Shown here: one piece after another, positions 57,587-64,000 of the stretch
How the letters are laid out: every line of letters starts with the position of its first letter
Position numbering within the stretch: position 1 is the stretch's first letter
Assembly: GCA_022844045.1 (NCBI GenBank)
Contig: JALHMM010000007.1
Location: 1-64,000, forward strand
Length of the DNA stretch: 64,000 nucleotides
Direction: 5' to 3'
Origin: Reyranellaceae bacterium
GTDB lineage: Bacteria; Pseudomonadota; Alphaproteobacteria; Reyranellales; Reyranellaceae
Notes under the pieces: generated by a model
Told to the model about the DNA's origin: nothing
The model's input: the letters and a program-made list of their open reading frames with translations, nothing else
Database searches by the model: none
Made by a program: the position numbers and the translations under genes

Positions 57587-57710
57587 CCTTCCCCCGGAGG
57601 GGGAAGGTGGCGCGTAGCGACGGATGGGGGATGTCGAAGACGAACGCGGGAGTCCGTCTTCGACATCCCCCATCCGCCCTTCGGGCACCTTCCCCCTCCG
57701 GGGGAAGGGA
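57587..57710 (+). repeat. Intergenic palindromic repeat, family A, copy 5 (inverted)
   Basis: Both ends are perfect 21-base hairpins (57587-57607 and 57688-57708). The inner arms around the GGGGGATGTCGAAGAC core are perfect. Unlike copies 1 and 4 the GCCCGAAGGGC-type flank is on the right and GCGCGTAGCGAC on the left, so this copy is inserted in the opposite direction. Confidence 0.9.
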
Positions 57711-57808
57711 AGTGGCCCTGCGTTCGTGTGACGCAGGCGGGAGTCCCCGGAAATGCCAGGGAAATCAGCAGGACTCGCCCTGCGATCCCTGTTATATCCG
57801 CGCTCCGT

Positions 57809-57831
57809 CGGCCGGTGACCCCGTCCGGCCG
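57809..57831 (+). promoter_or_regulatory. Stem-loop ahead of lepB
   Basis: CGGCCGG and CCGGCCG pair around nine bases, ten bases before the lepB ATG. A leader structure that could modulate initiation; no terminator-like T-run. The role is inferred. Confidence 0.35.
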
Positions 57832-57840
57832 GCGTAGGCT

Positions 57841-58752
57841 ATGATGGACGGCGGAATGGCGAGCAGGAACCGGGGCACCAAGGACGAGGGCGGCTGGGGG
57901 GAAACCATCCGGACCGTCGTCTATGCCGTGCTGATCGCGCTGGTCGTGCGCACCTTCGCTTTCGAGCCGTTCAACATCCCCAGCGGCTCGATGATCCCGA
58001 CCCTGCTGGTCGGCGACTACCTGTTCGTCTCGAAATACTCCTACGGCTACTCCAGGCACTCCTTCCCGCTGTCGATCGCGCCGTTCTCGGGCCGTGTCAT
58101 GGAAAGTGCGCCCAAGCGCGGCGACGTCGCGGTCTTCAAGTACCCGGGCGACCAGGGCGAGGGCGTACACCGCACCGACTACATCAAGCGCATCGTCGGA
58201 CTGCCGGGCGACACGATTCAGGTCAAGGGCGGCGTCCTGCACATCAACGACAAGCCGGTCGAGCGCGTGCGTATCGACGACACGGTGCAGGGCAGCGGCG
58301 GCGGCACCACGCGCAGCACGCTCTATCGCGAGACGCTGCCCGGCGGCGCGTCGCATCGCATCTTGGAGGAATCCGACAACGAGCGCTTCGACAACACCGA
58401 GGTGTTCAAGGTGCCGGCGGGCCATGTCTTCGTCATGGGCGACAACCGCGACAACTCATCCGACAGCCGCAGCTTCCTCACCTCGATGGAGCGCATGCCC
58501 GACGGGCGCCTGCGCCAAGTCGAGAGCAGGGTACAGGGCTGGTACGTGCCGATGGAGAACATGGTCGGCCGCGCCGAGTTCCTGTTCTTCTCCTACATCG
58601 AGACCGGCTTCGAGCCGGGCTTCACCGAGCGCCTGCTGAGCGGGGTGTCTCTCGGTGTGATTGGGCGAATTCTCGACGGCATCGGCAATTTCATCACCGC
58701 GCCGTTCGAGGGGCGCATCCGCTGGTCGCGCATCGGCCAGGCGATACGCTGA
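57841..58752 (+). CDS. lepB: Signal peptidase I
   Basis: Inner-membrane serine protease that removes signal peptides. The 303 residues have one N-terminal membrane segment (VVYAVLIALVVRTFAFEPF), the nucleophile Ser50 in NIPSGSMIPTL, general base Lys116 in DYIKRIVGLPGD, and the box E motif GDNRDNSSDSR. It is longer than the minimum because of an insert between boxes. Starts at ATG 57841; 57844 and 57856 are alternatives. rnc follows after 7 bases. Confidence 0.95.
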   Translation: MMDGGMASRNRGTKDEGGWGETIRTVVYAVLIALVVRTFAFEPFNIPSGSMIPTLLVGDYLFVSKYSYGYSRHSFPLSIAPFSGRVMESAPKRGDVAVFKYPGDQGEGVHRTDYIKRIVGLPGDTIQVKGGVLHINDKPVERVRIDDTVQGSGGGTTRSTLYRETLPGGASHRILEESDNERFDNTEVFKVPAGHVFVMGDNRDNSSDSRSFLTSMERMPDGRLRQVESRVQGWYVPMENMVGRAEFLFFSYIETGFEPGFTERLLSGVSLGVIGRILDGIGNFITAPFEGRIRWSRIGQAIR

Positions 58753-58759
58753 GGGCCGC

Positions 58760-59482
58760 GTGGTAGCCGATCGCCGCAAGACCGGGCGCCGATCGGCCGA
58801 TGCGCATACGCGACTGACCGGCCGGCTGGGCTACAGCTTCAAGAATCCCGAGGCGCTCGACGAGGCGCTGACCCATCGCAGCGCCGCCGAGCGCCAGCGT
58901 GTCGATGCGGCGTTCCGCTATGGCAATGAGCGGCTGGAGTTTCTCGGCGACCGCGTGCTGTCGCTGGTCGTGGCCGACATGCTGCTGGCGCAGTTCCCCA
59001 CCGAGAGCGAGGGCGAGCTGGCGCGCCGCCATGCCTCGTTGGTTCGCGCCGGCGCGCTGGCCACGGTGGCGCGCGAGATCGAGCTGGGCAGTGACCTGAT
59101 CCTGGGCGAATCCGAGGACGCCACCGGCGGGCGCGACAAGTCGGCGATCCTCGCCGACGCTTGCGAGGCGGTGATCGGCGCGCTTTATCTCGACGGTGGT
59201 CTCGACGCGGCGCGCGGCTTCATCGAGCGGCTTTGGCAGCCGCTGATCGCGGGCTCGCCCAAGCCGCCGCGCGATCCCAAGACCGAACTGCAGGAATGGG
59301 CGCAGGGCCGCGGCCTGCCGCTGCCGGCCTATCGCGAGGTCGGCCGCGAAGGGCCGGCACACGCGCCAAAATTCGTCATCGAGGTCGAGGTCAGGGGCCA
59401 TGCGGCGGTGCGCGGCGCCGGCGGCAACAAGCGAGAGGCCGAGCGCATCGCGGCGCAGAGCCTGCTGGAGATGTTGCGGTGA
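58760..59482 (+). CDS. rnc: Ribonuclease III
   Basis: Cuts double-stranded RNA in rRNA and mRNA processing. The 240 residues show the catalytic signature YGNERLEFLGDRVLSLVVAD, DACEAVIGALYLDGGLDAAR, then a dsRNA-binding domain from about residue 160 (DPKTELQEWAQGRGLPLPAY). GTG 58760 after GAGGG; its TGA overlaps the era GTG, so the pair is coupled. Confidence 0.96.
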   Translation: MVADRRKTGRRSADAHTRLTGRLGYSFKNPEALDEALTHRSAAERQRVDAAFRYGNERLEFLGDRVLSLVVADMLLAQFPTESEGELARRHASLVRAGALATVAREIELGSDLILGESEDATGGRDKSAILADACEAVIGALYLDGGLDAARGFIERLWQPLIAGSPKPPRDPKTELQEWAQGRGLPLPAYREVGREGPAHAPKFVIEVEVRGHAAVRGAGGNKREAERIAAQSLLEMLR

Positions 59483-60393
59483 GCGGAACCCGGGCCGGCG
59501 TGGTCGCGGTGGTCGGCGCGCCCAATGCCGGCAAGTCGACGCTGGTGAACGCGCTGGTCGGCGCCAAGGTCTCGATCGTCTCGCGCAAGGTGCAGACCAC
59601 GCGCACGCGCATCATGGGCATCGCCATGCGCGATCTGCCCGAAGGCGAGCGGGCGCAGATCCTGTTCCTCGACACGCCCGGCATCTTCCGTACCCAGAAG
59701 CGCCGCCTCGAGCGCGCCATGGTCGCCGCCGCCTGGCGCGGCGCGGAGGAGGGCGATCGAACCCTGCTGGTGATCGACGCCGTGAAGGGCCTGAGCGACG
59801 ACGTCCGTTCGATCCTCGAGCGCCTGGCGACGCGTCGCAGCCCATGCATCCTGGTGGTCAACAAGATCGACCTGGTGCCGCGCGAACAGCTGCTGGCGCT
59901 GGTGGCCGAGGCCAATCAGGCACTGCCGTTCGAGCGTACCTTCCTGATCTCGGCGCTCAAGGGCGACGGGTTGGGCGATCTGCTCGACTATGTCGCGGCG
60001 CAGGCGATGCCCGGGCCGTTCCTCTTTCCCGAGGACCAGACCACCGACATGCCGATGCGCGCGCTGGCCTCGGAGATCGTGCGCGAGCAGGTCTTCGAGC
60101 AGCTGCACGAGGAATTGCCCTACGAGATCGCGGTCGAGACCGAGGGCTGGCAGCAGAAGAAGGACGGCAGCGCGCGCGTCGACTGCACCATCCATGTCGC
60201 GCGCGAGAACCAGCGCTCGATCGTGCTGGGCAAGAGCGGCGTCAAGATCAAGTCGATCGGCGCCCGGGCGCGGCGCGCGCTGTCCGAGGTGGTCGGCCAT
60301 CCCGTCCACCTGTTCCTGCACGTCAAGGTCAGCGCCAATTGGGCCGACGACCGCTCGCGCTATGTGGCGTGGGGGCTGGAGTACGATGCGTAA
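59479..60393 (+). CDS. era: GTPase Era
   Basis: Essential GTPase for 30S maturation and cell cycle coordination. The 304 residues have G1 GAPNAGKST, G2 region, G3 DTPG, G4 NKID, and a C-terminal KH domain ending HVKVSANWADDRSRY. GTG start 59479 overlaps the rnc stop (GTGA). The C terminus is followed by palindromic repeat C. Confidence 0.96.
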   Translation: MSGTRAGVVAVVGAPNAGKSTLVNALVGAKVSIVSRKVQTTRTRIMGIAMRDLPEGERAQILFLDTPGIFRTQKRRLERAMVAAAWRGAEEGDRTLLVIDAVKGLSDDVRSILERLATRRSPCILVVNKIDLVPREQLLALVAEANQALPFERTFLISALKGDGLGDLLDYVAAQAMPGPFLFPEDQTTDMPMRALASEIVREQVFEQLHEELPYEIAVETEGWQQKKDGSARVDCTIHVARENQRSIVLGKSGVKIKSIGARARRALSEVVGHPVHLFLHVKVSANWADDRSRYVAWGLEYDA

Positions 60394-60394
60394 T

Positions 60395-60507
60395 CGACCT
60401 CACCCTGAGGAGCGGCCCGCAGGGGCCGCGTCTCGAAGGGTGGGCTACACCTCGTGCGCTGCCCGCCCTTCGAGACGGCCGCTGCGGGCCTCCTCAGGGT
60501 GAGGTCG
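60395..60507 (+). repeat. Palindromic repeat, family C, between era and recO
   Basis: The left arm, from CGACCTCACCCTGAGGAG (60395) to about 60445, and the right arm (60461-60507) are near-complementary over almost 50 bases, with small indels and a loop of about 15 bases. The core GTCTCGAAGGG / CCCTTCGAGAC is typical of chromosomal REP-like repeats. It ends eight bases before the recO ATG and fills the gap. Confidence 0.85.
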
Positions 60508-60515
60508 GGGTTTGA

Positions 60516-61247
60516 ATGGACTGGATCGACGACGGCTTCGTCCTGCACACGCGCGAGCATGGCGAGAACGCCATCGTCGCGACCTTGCTCACGCGCGAAC
60601 GCGGCCGGCACGCGGGGCTCGTCCATGGCGGGATGTCGTCGCGCCAGCGCCCGGCCTGGCAGCCGGGCAATCTCGTGCGCGTGGAGTGGCGGGCGCGGCT
60701 GGCCGAGCATCTCGGCACGTTCAAGGGCGAGATGCTGGCGGCGCACGCCGCGCGCGCGCTCGACGATCCGCTGGAGCTCGGCGGGCTGAGCGCCGCCTGT
60801 GCGCTGATCGACGGCGCGCTGCCCGAGCGCGAACCGCATCCGGCGATCTATGACGGTTTTGTCGCCCTGATGACCGCGATCGGCCATGAGGGGTGGCCCA
60901 GCATCCTGGTGCGCCTGGAGCTTGGCCTGCTGCAGGAACTGGGCTTCGGCCTCGACCTGGAGAAATGCGCCGCGTCGGGTGTGACCGAGGGGCTGGTCTA
61001 TGTCTCACCCAAGACCGGCCGCGCGGTGAGCGAAGAGGCGGGGGCGCCGTACGCCGACCGGCTGCTGAAGCTGCCGTCTTTCCTGGTCGTGGGCGGCGCG
61101 GCGGGACCCGAGGATGTTCTGCTCGGCCTGGAGCTCACCGGCTACTTCATCGAACGCCATGTGTTCTGGCCACACAATCGTCCCTTGCCGCCGGCGCGCG
61201 AACGGTTCCTGGATACGCTGAAGCGGCTGGTCCCGGCGCCGGGATAG
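60516..61247 (+). CDS. recO: DNA repair protein RecO
   Basis: RecO works with RecR and RecF to load RecA at gaps. The 243 residues start with the OB-fold (MDWIDDGFVLHTREHGENAI and LVHGGMSSRQRPAWQPGNLV) and have a helical C domain with LELGLLQELGFGLDLEKCA and YVSPKTGRAVSEEAGAP. It lacks the full cysteine cluster seen in some RecO proteins (one Cys near residue 152). The rnc-era-recO order is conserved. Confidence 0.93.
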   Translation: MDWIDDGFVLHTREHGENAIVATLLTRERGRHAGLVHGGMSSRQRPAWQPGNLVRVEWRARLAEHLGTFKGEMLAAHAARALDDPLELGGLSAACALIDGALPEREPHPAIYDGFVALMTAIGHEGWPSILVRLELGLLQELGFGLDLEKCAASGVTEGLVYVSPKTGRAVSEEAGAPYADRLLKLPSFLVVGGAAGPEDVLLGLELTGYFIERHVFWPHNRPLPPARERFLDTLKRLVPAPG

Positions 61248-61263
61248 TGCGGAAACATGCCCC

Positions 61264-61292
61264 TTGCCTCGGCGGACCGGCGGACCTATTGA
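61264..61292 (+). promoter_or_regulatory. Candidate parC promoter
   Basis: TTGCCT (61264-61269), 17 bases, TATTGA (61287-61292), in the 112-base recO-parC gap. Both boxes are imperfect; low confidence. Confidence 0.3.
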
Positions 61293-61359
61293 GGCGGGCA
61301 ATATCCAACACAACAACGAAACGGCGGCCGCTTTCAGCGGTCATCGGCCCCTCTAGAGC

Positions 61360-63600
61360 ATGGCGAAAAAGACGGTAACGGCTGCGCCGCCGCCACCCCC
61401 GGTCCGGCCCGTGGCGTTGGGCGAGGCGCTCTCCGAGCGCTACCTCTCGTATGCGCTCAGCACCATCATGGCGCGCTCGCTCCCTGATGTGCGCGACGGG
61501 CTCAAGCCGGTGCATCGCCGGCTGCTCTACGCCATGCAGCAGCTCAGGCTCGACGCCAACGGGCCCTACAAGAAGAGCGCCCGCGTCGTCGGCGACGTCA
61601 TCGGCAAGCTGCATCCGCACGGCGATCAATCGATCTACGACGCGCTGGTGAGGCTGGCGCAGGATTTCGCCATCCGCTACCCGCTGGTCGACGGCCAGGG
61701 CAATTTCGGCAACATCGACGGCGATAACGCCGCCGCCATGCGTTACACCGAGGCGCGGCTGACCGAGGTGTCGGAAGCGCTGCTCAGCGGCATCGACGAG
61801 GACGCGGTCGATTTCCGTGCCAATTTCGACGGCTCCGAGACCGAGCCGGTCGTGCTGCCGGCAGCGTTCCCGAACCTCCTGGCCAATGGCGCGGCGGGTA
61901 TCGCGGTGGGCATGGCGACATCGATCCCGCCGCACAATGTCGGCGAGCTCTGCGACGCGCTGCTGCATCTGATCAAGACACCGAACGCGCGCATCGAGAC
62001 GTTGGTGGCGCACGTGCCGGGCCCCGACTTCCCGACCGGCGGCATTCTGGTCGAACCGCGTGAGTCGGTGATCGAGGCCTACAGGACAGGCCGCGGCTCG
62101 TTCCGCATGCGCGCGCGCTGGACCAAGGAGCAGCTGCCGCGCGGCCAGTACCGCATTGTCATCACCGAAATCCCCTACCAGGTCCAGAAGGCCCGGCTGA
62201 TCGAGAAGCTGGCCGAACTGGTCAACGGCAAGAAGCTGCCGATGGTCGAGGATGTCCGGGACGAATCGGCCGACGACATCCGGCTGGTGATCGAGCCCAA
62301 GACCGGCAATGTGCCCGCCGACCTGCTGATGGAGCAGCTCTTCAAGCTCACCGATCTGGAGAGCCGATTCCCGCTCAATCTCAACGTGCTCGACGCCGAC
62401 CAGACGCCCAAGGTCATGGATTTGCGCGAGGCGCTCCAGGCCTTCCTCGACCATCGCCGCGTCGTCCTGCGGCGGCGTTCCGAGCATCGGCTGGCGGCGA
62501 TCGAGCGGCGGCTGGAGGTGCTCGGCGGCTACCTGATCGCCTACCTCAACATCGACGCGGTGATCGAGATCATCCGCCGCGAGGATGAGCCCAAGGCCGT
62601 CCTGATGAGCCGCTTCAAGCTCAGCGACGCGCAGGCCGAGGCGATCCTCAACATGCGCCTGCGCAGCCTGCGCCGGCTCGAAGAGATCGAGATCAAGAAA
62701 GAGAACAAGGCGCTGAGCGAGGAGCGCAAGGGGCTGAAGGCGCTGCTCGCCGATGAAAAAGAGCAGTGGCAGTCGATCGCCGGCGAGATCCAGGAGCTGC
62801 GCAAGAAGTACGGCGCCAAGACCGAGCGTGGGCGCCGCCGCACCGAGGTCGCCGACGCGCCCGAACCGATCGACGTGCCGATCGAGGCCTTCGTCGAGAA
62901 GGAACCGGTCACCGTCGTCTGTTCGGAGAAGGGCTGGATCCGCGCCGCCAAGGGCCATCTCGAGCCGACCGCCGTCGCCGAGCTGAAGTACAAGGAAGGC
63001 GATCGCGAGAAGTTCGCGCTGCACGCGATGTCGACCGACAAGCTGCTGGTGTTCGGCACCAACGGCCGTTTCTACACCGTGGGCATCGACAAGCTGCCCA
63101 GCGCGCGCGGCCATGGCGAGCCGCTGCGCCTGATGATCGATCTCGCCAACGACCAGGACATCGTCGAGATGCTCGTGCTCAAGGGCGGGCGGCGCTTCCT
63201 CGTCGCCTCGCACGAGGCGCGCGGCTTCATCGTGCCCGAGGACGAGGTCGTGGCGCAGACCAAGAACGGCAAGCAGGTGCTGAACCTCTCCGAGGGCGAG
63301 GAGGCGACGGTTTGCGCCGTGGTGCCGGCGGACGCCGACCACGTCGCGGTCATCGGCGACAATCGCAAGCTGCTGCTGTTCCCGATCGAGCAGGTCCCGG
63401 AAATGACGCGCGGTCGCGGCGTCATGCTGCAGAAGCACAAGGACGGCGGCCTGTCCGACGCCAAGGCGTTCAAGCTCGGCGATGGCCTCGCCTGGCAGCA
63501 TCGGACGATTACCGCGGCCGAGCTCAAGGAATGGATCGGCGAACGCGCCCAGGCCGGTCGTCTGCCGCCGCCGAAGTCGCCGCAACTCCGGAAGTTCTAG
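61360..63600 (+). CDS. parC: DNA topoisomerase IV subunit A
   Basis: Decatenates daughter chromosomes with ParE. The 746 residues have the winged-helix/tower region [20 protein letters not shown], the [20 protein letters not shown] box with catalytic Tyr129, a coiled coil, and a beta-pinwheel C-terminal domain that lacks the GyrA box ([10 protein letters not shown] instead of QRRGGKG), which together with its place after recO identifies ParC. At the usual quinolone-resistance position it has Gln90 in [10 protein letters not shown] where sensitive enzymes carry Ser. A short proline-rich N-terminal tail precedes residue 20. Confidence 0.95.
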   Translation: MAKKTVTAAPPPPPVRPVALGEALSERYLSYALSTIMARSLPDVRDGLKPVHRRLLYAMQQLRLDANGPYKKSARVVGDVIGKLHPHGDQSIYDALVRLAQDFAIRYPLVDGQGNFGNIDGDNAAAMRYTEARLTEVSEALLSGIDEDAVDFRANFDGSETEPVVLPAAFPNLLANGAAGIAVGMATSIPPHNVGELCDALLHLIKTPNARIETLVAHVPGPDFPTGGILVEPRESVIEAYRTGRGSFRMRARWTKEQLPRGQYRIVITEIPYQVQKARLIEKLAELVNGKKLPMVEDVRDESADDIRLVIEPKTGNVPADLLMEQLFKLTDLESRFPLNLNVLDADQTPKVMDLREALQAFLDHRRVVLRRRSEHRLAAIERRLEVLGGYLIAYLNIDAVIEIIRREDEPKAVLMSRFKLSDAQAEAILNMRLRSLRRLEEIEIKKENKALSEERKGLKALLADEKEQWQSIAGEIQELRKKYGAKTERGRRRTEVADAPEPIDVPIEAFVEKEPVTVVCSEKGWIRAAKGHLEPTAVAELKYKEGDREKFALHAMSTDKLLVFGTNGRFYTVGIDKLPSARGHGEPLRLMIDLANDQDIVEMLVLKGGRRFLVASHEARGFIVPEDEVVAQTKNGKQVLNLSEGEEATVCAVVPADADHVAVIGDNRKLLLFPIEQVPEMTRGRGVMLQKHKDGGLSDAKAFKLGDGLAWQHRTITAAELKEWIGERAQAGRLPPPKSPQLRKF

Positions 63601-63616
63601 AGGCGGCGGAGGCGGC

Positions 63617-64000
63617 ATGGATATCCTGACCATCCTCAAGGCCGCGCTGCTCGGGATTCTCGAAGGCCTGACCGAATTCCTGCCGGTCTCCTCGACCGGC
63701 CACATCATCCTGATGGAGGAGCTGATCGGCTTCGAAGGCCCCAAGGGCAAGGTCTTCGAGATCGTCATCCAGCTCGGCGCCATCCTCGCGGTGTGCTGGC
63801 TCTATCGCGTGAAGATCTGGCGCACGGTGGTCGGCTTGCGCAGCGATCCGGTGGCACGGCGTTTCGCCGCCAACATCGCGATCGCCTTCGTGCCCGCCGT
63901 CGTGATCGGGGTGCTGTTCCACAAGGAGATCAAGGAAGTCCTGCTCAACGCCTGGGTCGTGTCGGTGGCGCTGATCGTGGGCGGCATCGCGATCTTGCTG
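63617..64000 (+). CDS. uppP: Undecaprenyl-diphosphatase, partial (3' end outside window)
   Basis: Recycles the lipid carrier for peptidoglycan synthesis. The first 128 residues are visible: MDILTILKAALLGILEGLTE and FLPVSSTGHIILMEELIG (the first conserved motif with catalytic Glu and Ser), VFEIVIQLGAILAVCWLYRV and the loop FAANIAIAFVPAVVIGVLFH. The frame runs open off the end of the window. It lies 16 bases after parC. Confidence 0.95.
   Translation, partial: MDILTILKAALLGILEGLTEFLPVSSTGHIILMEELIGFEGPKGKVFEIVIQLGAILAVCWLYRVKIWRTVVGLRSDPVARRFAANIAIAFVPAVVIGVLFHKEIKEVLLNAWVVSVALIVGGIAILL

Noticed and set aside
61147-63783. An 878-codon antisense frame over recO end and parC
   Set aside because: Shadow of ParC; it crosses gene borders and carries no motifs.

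Overview
This window is a contiguous, GC-rich chromosomal segment from an alphaproteobacterium. The gene order is the main evidence. It has the tuf-S10-spc-alpha ribosomal run with adk after secY and no rpsD between rpsK and rpoA, followed by rplQ, an HtrA protease and rarA. It also has an ATP12-type F1 assembly chaperone near pccB, and the block rpoZ-rsh-pdxJ-acpS-lepB-rnc-era-recO-parC. The order is Rhodospirillales/Hyphomicrobiales-like, but the genus cannot be fixed by reading alone. Almost all sequence is coding, most genes use ATG, GTG or TTG with a visible Shine-Dalgarno (SD) sequence, and no gene-free stretch exceeds 300 bases. No plasmid, prophage, CRISPR array or insertion sequence is visible.

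Layout. 1-14575: end of tuf, 27 ribosomal protein genes, secY, adk and rpoA, all on the plus strand, ending at a strong intrinsic terminator after rplQ. A consensus promoter, a leader hairpin and a TTG start divide this run before rpsM. 14626-24873: envelope and housekeeping genes (HtrA protease, RarA, a minus-strand L,D-transpeptidase with a palindrome over its promoter, an alpha/beta hydrolase, RluC-type pseudouridine synthase, AsmA-like protein, ATP12, GH25 muramidase). 24877-31955: a divergent multi-spanning membrane protein and a coupled pccB-ptrB-pccA operon for propionyl-CoA carboxylation with an embedded oligopeptidase B. 32116-34647: TauE/SafE transporter, acylphosphatase, ATC-hydrolase-like protein, lipB and a small conserved protein. 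34842-40260: tRNA-Leu(GAG), malic enzyme, MgtE and a cation/proton antiporter.

40303-49521 is the accessory part: a LysR regulator, a hotdog thioesterase, an enoyl-CoA hydratase, an isovaleryl-CoA dehydrogenase, a minus-strand MarR/P-loop kinase/redoxin operon, a glutathione transferase, TetR plus acyl-CoA ligase, a sulfite-oxidase-like molybdoenzyme and a glutathione peroxidase. Its themes are acyl-CoA catabolism and redox defence. 49555-51516 holds an HD hydrolase, a family 5 uracil-DNA glycosylase and a NYN nuclease. 51741-64000 is core again: folK, rpoZ, a phage-replication-like orphan, rsh (ppGpp), a small orphan, pdxJ, acpS, lepB, rnc, era, recO, parC and the start of uppP.

Three families of intergenic palindromic repeat are interspersed. 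One copy supplies the last codons and the stop of lipB, and another supplies the ribosome binding site of the TauE gene. I did not find a clearly new multi-gene system. The best leads are regulatory (the L,D-transpeptidase operator, the probable leaderless starts of marR and rsh, the rpsM leader), the repeats acting as coding sequence, the AT-rich island inside folK, and the MarR-kinase-redoxin operon.
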